Shown here: piece by piece, positions 56,788-64,000 of the stretch
Layout: each line of letters begins with the position of its first letter
How positions within the stretch are numbered: the first letter of the stretch is position 1
Assembly (NCBI GenBank): GCA_007922225.1
Contig: ML679963.1
Coordinates: 1,906,794 to 1,970,793 of the forward strand
Direction: 5' to 3'
DNA: 64,000 nt
Source of the DNA: Emydura subglobosa
Lineage: Eukaryota; Chordata; Testudines; Chelidae
Program-made: the position numbers and the translations under genes
Notes under the pieces: generated by a model
What the model was told of the DNA's origin: nothing
The model's database searches: none
The model's input: only the letters and a program-made list of their open reading frames with translations

Positions 56788-56924
56788 AGTGTTGGACGAG
56801 CGCGCTTGCATCCGGCTGCTCCCTGCTGGGGCGGAGGGGTGCCAGGGGCTGCAGCGTGGCGCCGGGGCAGGGCAGGGGAACTGCTGGCCAGGGGCCCAGC
56901 CTGTCTGCAGGGGGCTGGGAGGCA

Positions 56925-57926
56925 GGGCCACAGTCACGTCTTTATTTGATACAAATGTACAGAACACATCTCACCGTCCAGACCCCAGCAAGCCTGGGCT
57001 CGCCCCCCACCGCTCCCCACGGCCCCCAGTTCCCGTAGGGGCTAGGAGCCAACCCCGCCAGCTTGGCCCAAGGGAGCCCAGTGGCACGGCACGGCCGCGT
57101 TGCCTTGGGAGAGACATCCAGACTTCCTGCCGTCGGGGGGCGGGCCCAGGGGCTTGGCCCTGGCACAGGGGGCATGCGGCTAGGAGCCTGCCCCAGGGCA
57201 GCTCTGCATGGGGAGAGGCGGCGGCGGGGCAGACGGCTCACGCTCACGCATGGGGGGAACATACCGGTCGCCAGCCAGGGCAGGGCTCCGGTTCCAGTGT
57301 AACGCGGCGGGCAGAGCCCTCCAGAAAACGGGGCTGATGTGGCTGCGGGTGTGGGGAGGGGGCACCGCCCCTCCGCCCAGACATGCAGCCAGACACTATG
57401 TACAGGGGGGGTGAGGGGAGAGCCCCTGGGCAGCGAGGGCCAGGGCCCCTCTGCCCCACGAGTGGTTCCTTGGCTGGAGGCAGGTGGGGCTGGGAGAACG
57501 TACTGAGCGGGCTACGTACAGGGGGGACGGGGAGGGGCGGGGGGCACGCAGCCAACTCACAGGGCTGGGCCCAGAGCTATTTGCCCAGCCAGGGACTGGC
57601 TCTGGGCCTTTGGCACCGGCTCCTCCTGGCGGCTCCATTTGTGACGGTCCGCAGGGCGTCACTGTGGTGCCAGCGCTGCCGCGTGGGATGGGGGGCGCAG
57701 GGCGGCACGGCTGGAGTGGCGCTCTGCCCCACGCAGGGACGCTGGCAGCGGGGCGGGGGCCGGGAACGGCGCGTGCTCAGGCGCTGCGGGCAGACGAAGG
57801 GCACTGGGGGTCGCTCTGCCCCACCCGCAGAGCCTGCCCGTGGAGGTGCCGCCCGGGAAGCCGAGGGAGGGAGCTGGGCGGCCAGGCCGGGGGGGGGGGG
57901 GAGACGCCGCGCGGGGGCGCCAGGCC
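56925..57926 (-). other. GIT1: GIT1 3' UTR
   Basis: About 1 kb of GC-rich non-coding sequence between the GIT1 stop and a poly(A) signal at 56946-56941 (TTTATT on the plus strand). The cleavage site is inferred to lie shortly after it. Confidence 0.75.
56941..56946 (-). terminator. GIT1: GIT1 poly(A) signal
   Basis: AATAAA on the minus strand, the first after the GIT1 stop. It lies 154 bases from the opposing TP53I13 signal. Confidence 0.8.
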
Positions 57927-58139
57927 TCACTGCTTCTTCTCGCGGGTGGTGATGGTGACCAGCTGCTTGGCCGCCTTGGCGATGTCGTAGGCACACTGGA
58001 TGACCTGCTGCGTCAGGAGCTGGTAGTCCACGGGCGCGCCGGGCTCCGGCGGGATGGTCTTGCGGCACTCGCTCTGCAGGCGGTAGGCGCTGGCGCTGAG
58101 CAGGCGCAGGGAGCTGCGCACCGTCTCCAGGGCCGGCTT
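57927..58139 (-). CDS. GIT1: GIT1 last coding exon
   Basis: 213 bases including the TGA stop, with acceptor ggctgcag. It begins KPALETVRSSLRLLSASAYR and ends AKQLVTITTREKKQ, the C-terminus of GIT1. Confidence 0.97.
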   Translation of the reverse strand, partial: KPALETVRSSLRLLSASAYRLQSECRKTIPPEPGAPVDYQLLTQQVIQCAYDIAKAAKQLVTITTREKKQ

Positions 58140-61100
58140 CTGCAGCCAAGGCAGAGACACAGGCATTGGACTGAGCCCCCCGCCCCGCCCCACAGCCAGG
58201 CAGGAGGGCAGGGGGCACAGGACGGACACGAGCCAAGAGGGAGTCGGGCCCCTCCTACCTTGGGGAAGAGCGAGGCCATCTCGGTGACGGCGGAGTGGAT
58301 CTTCTCTGAGCAGGGCATGAAGCTGAGGAGGAAGCAGAGCCTTTAGGCCTGGCCCCGCCCCACAGTGCAGCCCCCAATTCCCGGCAGACACAAGGTGGAG
58401 AAAACGCCTGGCCCAGCCACTGGGAGCCAGAGCACCCACCCCCCCGAGCACAGCACCCCCCAGCAGTGCAGCCACTTCTGGGGGATAGGCAGCGGCAGCA
58501 GCACACAACAGGCCGAGGGAAAGTGAGGCAGAGCCTTTCGACCAACCGGCAGTGCAGAGGGTCCTTGGCTGGCAGGGTGTGCCCCCCCGATCCCGCCCCA
58601 CCCCCAGGAACGTGGGGCCCTGGCCAGGAAAGGGAGGCTCGGCTCTCCAGGGCCGGTGACTCTGAGTCTCCTTGCGGCCCTGCTTCAACCCCTGCCAGCC
58701 CCACCTGTCGTGCTTGAACTCCTGGGCCGCCCGCAGCAGCTCCTGGATGTTCTTGGTGACCTGCTCGGTCTTCAGGATCACGTCCTCGGTGCTGGGCAGG
58801 CCGGGGTCCAGCTCCCCGTCCAGCGGCTCCAGCTCAGGGTGGAGGTCGTCGTCCTTCCCCAGCTCCAGGAAGCGCTTCCCCTCCACGCTGCAGGGGGGCA
58901 GAGCTGGGTCAGGGGCAGCCCCCAGGTCCAGCCAGGGCAGCGGCTGTGCCAGGCAGATGGGAGGCGTTCCCTGGCCGCAAAACCTGCCCCGGGGCTGGGC
59001 ACCAGTGCAGGCTTGGAGCCCAGCACTCTGCCGCCCGCGTGGGCGCGGGGCCCTGCCCCTCACCTGGGCAACGCCTTCCTGGCTCCGCCCTAACAGGCCC
59101 CGCCCCTCACCTGAACAGCGCCTTCCTGGCCCCGCCCCTACAGGCCCCGCCCCTCACCTGAGCAGCGCCTCGCCAGCCTGCGTGTTGTCATAGTCGCTGT
59201 CTGCCCCGCTGCCGTGCCGGTCCAGCTTGCTGGGCTAGAAGGGGGATGGGGCAGCGTCGGGTGCAGGCTCCACCCCCAGCTGCCCCCATGAGTGCACGCC
59301 ACCCCCTCCCCCTCAGGGCCTGGGGATCCCCGCAACGGAGGCCTCGTCATGGGGCTCCCGGTGCAAAGCGCTCCCCGGCCCGGGGTGCAGGGCTGGGATC
59401 TGCCCCAGTGATGGGTGGAGCTGGGCGTGGCTGGCACCCCCAGCACCCCAGCATTGCGGGGTTAAACCCCCCACTCCCCTCTGCCCCACGGCAGGATCGC
59501 CCAAGGACCCTGCCCTCCCGCGGTTCGGAGTGAGGGTACGTCACCATGTGGCGGGCGCCGTCCTGCGCGCCGGAGAGCAGCGGTGAGGACGGGGGGAAGG
59601 GCGCTGCCGAGGCCGACACCCCCTTCCGGATCTGAAAGGGACAGGGCGAGTCGGGGCGAGCGGGCACAGAAGGTCCCCAGCCCCATGGAGACACGATACG
59701 CCCGGCGCAACCTTGCGGGAGCCCTCCCACGGACAGACGGCCGCGCGCCCCCAGACGGACGGGCGGCCCGTGGGAACGCCAAGCGCCATCGATTTCAAGT
59801 TCTCCTGGCGCCCCAGCTCCACGGCGGCCGGCCCAGCGGCTCTGGCTGGTAGCACCATGCCCACCGGTGCCGTGCCCTCCTCTGGACGGACACACTCACG
59901 AGCAGGGCGCGGCTGGGCTGCCCCCACACACGGCACACGACTTCCCGGGCAGACGCAGGGCCAGCACACGGGCCGGCACCGGCACAGCACGCAGAGCGTA
60001 ATCCACGGGGCCAGCAGAGGGGACTCGCTCCCCAGACGCGGGCAGAGGGGGTCCATGTATTACACTCAAAACGGGGACCACAAGCCACGAGGCCCCCAAG
60101 TCACTGCGCCGCGGGGCTCCTCCCCACTGGACATCAGCCCCAGGGTCCCTCTATGGCTCCCCGGCCCCTCCCAGCCCCAGAGAAGAGCTGCCCCCTTACC
60201 CGGTACATGCTGGCCGGGATGTGCGTGGAGTACCCCGCATCGTCCTCCGCCTCCTAGGGACACGCCAAACGTTACCCTCGGCCGAGCCCAGCCACCGTCC
60301 CCCCCAAGCCCTGCACGATACCGCCCACGGGCCTCTGTGCCCCATGCAGGGACCACTTCCCGCAGGGTGCCCAACGACCGAGCCCACAGCCCTTCCCGCC
60401 CGCCACCCCTGCAGGAGGCTGCGCGCCCAGCCGGCCCCGCTCGGAAGCCACCGGGGCGAGCCCAGCCAGCCTTCTGGCCACTGACAAGCAGGGCCGGCCC
60501 CAGCCGAGCCGCCCAGCACGGCACAGGCCCGTTCACACACAGACGAGCGCCTCGCAGCTGGGGCTAGGACCCAGGAGTCCGGGGACTGGCCCCCTGGCCC
60601 CTGCTGCGGCCATGAGAGCTCAAGGCAGGAGGGCAGCTCCAGGCGACCACGTGGCAAGCCACGGAGCTCCAACGGCCCGGCCCGTGATAAAGGAATGCCC
60701 GGAGGGCAGGCCCCGCCCGCAGAAGGCACGCTGGCCCGGGCAGAGTCAGCAGCAAGGGCACATGATGCGACGGGGGTGTGGGCCTGGCCCCCCCACGGCT
60801 CTGCCCCCCACCCAGAGGACTCACGCTGGCGTGGAAGGGCTGCAGGCGGCTGACGAGTTCATCCACGGGCTGCCCAAAGGCCTTGAGGGCAGCGCCCGGC
60901 TCGTACATGGAGAAGGCCTGCCGGTCCCGCCGGTGCGCGGCTGCCAGGGCTGCGGCGTGGCCGTGGTCCGTGCGCTCGCTGGGGGCCGGCCCCGGGTGCA
61001 CAGGGCCCGGCGGCTGCCGGATCTGCGAGTTCTCCGTCTGCAGCTTGTGGATCTGGAGGGATGGAGCAGCACGTTGAGGAAACGCCAGCACCCCGGACCC

Positions 61101-63046
61101 ACAGACACACCCTCCCCCCCCGGCACCGGACCCACAAATGCCCCCAGGGTCCCTGCTCCCCACCATCACCACGATCGCAGCCCTGCCCATCACCAGGCCT
61201 CTGGGCCCAGGTCCCCTCGGTCCCCAGGCCAAGCCAAGAGCTGCTCCGGGCACGTTTTCACTCCCTCCCTGCTGGGGCCAGGGATTCACCGATTGGGGGG
61301 TGGGCGGGGGCGGGCCAGGGACCCCCCAGCACCCACCTCACGCTGCAGCCGACGCAGCTCGTCGCTCAGGCTGTTGTTCACCTTCATGAGCTGCTGCACC
61401 TTGGCCTCGGAGGCCGCCAGCGCCTTCTTCACCTCCAGGTACTCCTGCAGGGTGATGGGCCCGTCCGACAGGTCCGAGGAGTCCATGCTCTGCGGGGAGA
61501 GCCACTGAGCACGGGGCCCGCCACGCGCCGCCCTGCCGGGACCAGCCCTGGCCCCTCAACCACGGGGCAGCCCTGGCTCCCCACTCCCAGCACCACTCTG
61601 CTGAGACAAGCTGTGTGGTCCCCCCCCCCCCCCAAACGCCTGCCACCCCCCAGCCTGCACCAGTGGGGAGCTACCTGCTGAAGGGGCCCGTCCCGGAGCA
61701 GGGCAGGGCCCAGCATGGGCCCCTCCACTCCCCCTGCCAGGGGCAGGGCCGTAGCATCCTGAGAGCAGGGAGCCCATCGCTGAGAGGGTCCCGCCCCACG
61801 GCCGCAGGGTCCCCTAGTGCCAGCTCTGCAGACACGGCTCCGGGCCTGCCCCGTTCCCACAGCCCCCTCCCGAGCTCACTGCCTGGGGCTGGGCAGGGCG
61901 TGAGGAGCCAGCCCAGCTATTCGGGGCCAGGCAGGATGCAGAAAGCGCAGGGGCCGAGCCTGGTCTGACTCCACCAGCTGCCCCGGCTCAGACCCACTGG
62001 GCTGGGGGGGCCAGGTGAGCTGGGGGTGGAGGGGAGACCAGGGCTGGGACGGCGGGGGGGTGGGTGGGATGGGCTGCGGGTCGGGGGTGACAAACTCACG
62101 CCAGCCTGACAAACCATCCCTGCGTCCCCCTCCCTGCACCCAGCAGACCCGCCCCCCGGCCTGCCCCCCGGGGCTCACCCGGGCCCGGTTGTTGCGGGCG
62201 GCGTTGCGCAGCGGCTCCTGGTCCGTGTCCTCGTCAGAGGCGACACTGTCGTAGTCGTGCTGGTCGTCCAGGTCGCTCTGGCTCCGGGGCGGGTAGTCGA
62301 TGGCGTCTGGGGGGGGAGACGGGGGCAGCTGGCGCCTCAGCACCCACAGGCAGCAGGGCAGCGAGCCACAGGGCCGGGGCCGGCCAGGCGCTGGGGAGCC
62401 AGGCCACGCCGAGCCCCAGCCAAGCCCCCCCAGGCAGCAGGGACATGGCCAGCCTCCCCCGCCGCTGAGCAAACCGGCTCCCCCCCCGTGGGTCTCTTCT
62501 CCCCCCTCACTCACCTGTGGGGCTCACCAGGTTCTTGCCCTGCTGCCGTCGCTTGGCTTCGCTGAGGATGTCGATGATCAGGGTGGCGAACTCCCTGGCG
62601 TTGAACCTGGCGAGCTTCTGCCGCCCCTGGCGGAGAGAGATGGGGTGAGGTGTGCTGCAGCCTCCCCCCCCCCCCCCAACCCGCCCCCCCCCCACCCATG
62701 CCCCTGCCATTCTCCCCTCCTGTCCCGGCTGGGGGCTGGCGAGGGGTGATCGTGGGGGCAGGACAGCGAGGGGGCCGAGACACAGGGGGCTGCGGGTCAG
62801 GATTGAGGGGCACCAGCGGAGCTGGGGGTGTGCAAAGGGACCCCTCTGAGCCCCCCGGCCCAGTAACTGGCCCCCAGAGTGAGGGGCCAGGTTAACCCGC
62901 CAGGGGCCGGCGAGGGAGCCCAGGCCGGGGGGGGGGTGGGGGCCGTACCTGGTTGCGCGTGGCCGAGTACTCGGGGTTGACGGGCAGGAAGGGCACGGCG
63001 CTGCGCTCCGTCACCAGCGTGCTGTGGTTCTGCGTCGTCAGCCAGA
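57927..63046 (-). CDS. GIT1: ARF GTPase-activating protein GIT1, C-terminal 464 residues
   Basis: GIT1 is an ARF-GAP scaffold that binds PIX and paxillin and works in focal adhesions, synapses and receptor endocytosis. Eleven exons with matching phases give the C-terminal 464 residues (human protein about 761); the ARF-GAP domain, ankyrin repeats and first Spa2-homology repeat lie beyond the right edge. In retained numbering the parts are: second Spa2-homology repeat GRQKLARFNAREFATLIIDI (about 33-62), acidic DDQHDYDSVASDEDTDQEPL (about 80-100), the dimerising coiled coil (about 123-175), and the paxillin-binding FAT-homology bundle (about 320-464) ending TTREKKQ. No disruption is seen. It converges with TP53I13. 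Confidence 0.97.
58259..58322 (-). CDS. GIT1: GIT1 exon, paxillin-binding domain
   Basis: 64 bases with acceptor ctcctcag and donor gtagga. It encodes FMPCSEKIHSAVTEMASLFP plus K. Confidence 0.95.
58323..58704. other. GIT1 intron
   Basis: GC-rich; nothing recognised. Confidence 0.7.
58705..58887 (-). CDS. GIT1: GIT1 exon, start of paxillin-binding domain
   Basis: 183 bases with acceptor cctgcag and donor gtgggg. It encodes VEGKRFLELGKDDDLHPELE and onward to AAQEFKHD. Confidence 0.96.
59049..59170. repeat. 47-base tandem repeat overlapping a GIT1 splice donor
   Basis: Units start at 59049, 59096 and 59143 with near-identical ggccccgcccctcacctg and gcgccttcctgg segments; the third is partial. 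The third copy contains the real exon end and donor, so two extra donor-like cag|gtgagg copies stand downstream in the intron. Confidence 0.9.
59158..59234 (-). CDS. GIT1: GIT1 exon before the FAT-homology region
   Basis: 77 bases with acceptor cttctag and donor gtgagg. It encodes PSKLDRHGSGADSDYDNTQA then GEALL. The exon end and donor are part of a 47-base tandem repeat that continues into the intron. Confidence 0.95.
59545..59631 (-). CDS. GIT1: GIT1 exon
   Basis: 87 bases, phase 0, with acceptor cctttcag and donor gtgacg. It encodes IRKGVSASAAPFPPSSPLLS then GAQDGARHM. Confidence 0.96.
59632..60199. other. GIT1 intron
   Basis: GC-rich; nothing recognised beyond the splice sites. Confidence 0.7.
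60200..60253 (-). CDS. GIT1: GIT1 short exon
   Basis: 54 bases, phase 0, with acceptor tccctag and donor gtaagg. It encodes EAEDDAGYSTHIPASMYR, corresponding to human ELEDDAIYSVHVPAGLYR. Confidence 0.95.
60254..60824. other. GIT1 intron
   Basis: GC-rich; nothing recognised. Confidence 0.7.
60825..61052 (-). CDS. GIT1: GIT1 exon, end of coiled coil and linker
   Basis: 228 bases, phase 0, with acceptor ccctccag and donor gtgagt. It begins IHKLQTENSQIRQPPGPVHP and ends ELVSRLQPFHAS. The middle part is Ala/His-rich and diverged. Confidence 0.96.
61337..61489 (-). CDS. GIT1: GIT1 exon, coiled coil
   Basis: 153 bases, phase 0, with acceptor ccccgcag and donor gtgggt. It encodes SMDSSDLSDGPITLQEYLEV and onward through the coiled coil to ELRRLQRE. 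Confidence 0.96.
61490..62178. other. GIT1 intron
   Basis: GC-rich, with a C-run near 61620-61634. No additional exon recognised. Confidence 0.65.
62179..62306 (-). CDS. GIT1: GIT1 exon, acidic linker
   Basis: 128 bases with acceptor cccccag and donor gtgagc. It encodes AIDYPPRSQSDLDDQHDYDS and onward to NNRAR. The first residues (AIDYPP) differ from the human protein as I recall it (NLELSL), while the rest is conserved. Confidence 0.95.
62515..62626 (-). CDS. GIT1: GIT1 exon, second Spa2-homology repeat
   Basis: 112 bases with acceptor tccgccag and donor gtgagt. It encodes GRQKLARFNAREFATLIIDI and onward to QQGKNLVSPT, with a split Asp codon at the end. Confidence 0.96.
62949..63046 (-). 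CDS. GIT1: GIT1 exon, retained residues 1-32
   Basis: 98 bases with acceptor cccgcag and donor gtacgg. It encodes WLTTQNHSTLVTERSAVPFL then PVNPEYSATRNQ, immediately before the second Spa2-homology repeat. The first two bases finish a Val codon. Confidence 0.96.
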
Positions 63047-64000
63047 CTGCGGGAGCAGACGGGGAGCGGTTACCAGGCACCACAACGCCCCCCCGCCCCA
63101 CACATGGGGGGCGCTGCCCCGTCCACGCGCTTGCACCGGACGCCACCCCAGCCCTGGGGGAGCTTAACACGCTGCACTGAAGCCGGCTCTGGACCCCCCC
63201 TGCAGCAGCAGCGGGGGAAACTGGGGCTCGGAGAAGGCCTGGACCAGCCTGGGGAGCAGGGAGCCGGCGACAGCAGGATTTGAACCCAGGAGCCCTGCCA
63301 ACCTCGCAATCCCACCCGGAACCCCCCGCCCCCTCCCCCCCAGTGAGCCCCCCCTCCCGAGAGCCCAGCCCCGGGGCAGATCTCGGTGTGGGCGGCCCGG
63401 GGAAGGGCCAGCAGGAGGCAGCACAAGGGGCAGAGGAAGGAGCTGGCATTGCCCCGTTAGCCTGGGCATGGCTCCAGCCCGGCGCGAGCCGTGCAGCCAC
63501 GTGGCAGCGGGAACAAGGCCAGGCGGGGGGATCCCCCCCCCGCTGTGCTCACTGCACCCTTCTCCCTGCACCCGCTGCATGGCTCCGCTCTGAGCCCAGG
63601 GCCCGTCTGCACCGGGGGGCAGCTCCCCCCAAAGTCACGTGGCCCCAGCCCTGGCGGCTGCGTCCGAGGCCAGCTCCCGGGGGGGGGGATTTCACCCGTG
63701 TCCCGGACGGCCACCCTGGCACCGCCCGGAGCGATCCCGTCGCCAGCCCCGCAGCGCGGGTGCCAGGAGCTGCGCCTCGCTCTGCAGGAGCTGGGCCTCT
63801 CTGCGGCCAGGCCGCCCCCGTCCGCCCCGGGGAGCAGAGACGCGGGGCAGCGAGGCCCAGCCCCAGGCACTGATGTCAGGCCACCATGGGGGGAGAGCAG
63901 AGCCCGCAGCCCCCTCCCGAAAGGAGACGGGGCCCAGGGGGCTTGGCAGGGCCGGGACAGCGGCTCAGCCGTGCAGAGAGCGGCCGACACAGTGGGGGGG
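63047..64000. other. GIT1 intron to window edge
   Basis: No exon with the expected upstream GIT1 sequence (first Spa2-homology repeat) is found on the minus strand. Only a MIR fragment is seen. Confidence 0.7.
63195..63310 (+). mobile_element. MIR-type SINE fragment
   Basis: gggaaactggggctcggaga followed by caggatttgaacccaggagc matches the MIR core and its tRNA-like B-box segment, in plus orientation in a GIT1 intron. Confidence 0.65.

Noticed and set aside
60612..61508. 298-codon plus-strand frame
   Set aside because: It is the antisense shadow of GIT1 exons.
63270..63300. tRNA-like B-box (gatttgaaccc)
   Set aside because: There is no cloverleaf or A-box at the right spacing; the context is a MIR SINE fragment.

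Overview
The window is vertebrate nuclear DNA, most likely from a turtle. It carries split genes with GT-AG introns and long 3' UTRs. Its interspersed repeats look like those of turtle genomes: CR1 LINEs with the family's 3' end, MIR-type SINE fragments, hAT and other MITEs, and one LTR-like element. The turtle assignment is inference from the repeats; the gene order is shared by amniotes. I see no prokaryotic features, no CRISPR array and no tRNA or rRNA gene.

Four protein-coding genes lie in the order TAOK1(+), ABHD15(-), TP53I13(+), GIT1(-), the arrangement known from human 17q11.2. TAOK1 fills the AT-rich left two thirds. Eighteen coding exons (1505-35768) give residues 45-1001 of a protein that should be exactly 1001 residues long, as in human; the first coding part lies left of the window. 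A roughly 9 kb 3' UTR follows, ending at a poly(A) signal at 44792-44797. At about that point base composition shifts abruptly to very GC-rich.

The GC-rich right third is compact. ABHD15 has two exons on the minus strand (49312 down to 45973). A CpG-rich block with a 100-base assembly gap (50036-50135) holds the divergent ABHD15/TP53I13 promoter region. TP53I13 follows on the plus strand; its two C-terminal exons (55741-56645) are clear, its N-terminal exons are weakly supported or missing, and a decayed antisense CR1 fills its large intron. The 3' part of GIT1 comes last on the minus strand (63046 down to 57927, 11 exons, 464 residues). TP53I13 and GIT1 converge tail to tail, with poly(A) signals about 150 bases apart.

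TAOK1 (MAP3K-type Ste20 kinase acting on p38, Hippo and microtubule pathways) and GIT1 (ARF-GAP scaffold for PIX and paxillin) are signalling and cytoskeletal genes. ABHD15 is a metabolic alpha/beta-hydrolase-family membrane protein and TP53I13 a p53-inducible membrane protein. Their adjacency is conserved synteny, not an operon. I found no new multigene system. The points most worth a second look are splicing-related: a UG-repeat acceptor and weak donor around one TAOK1 kinase exon, a candidate TAOK1 poison microexon, and a tandem duplication of a GIT1 splice donor.
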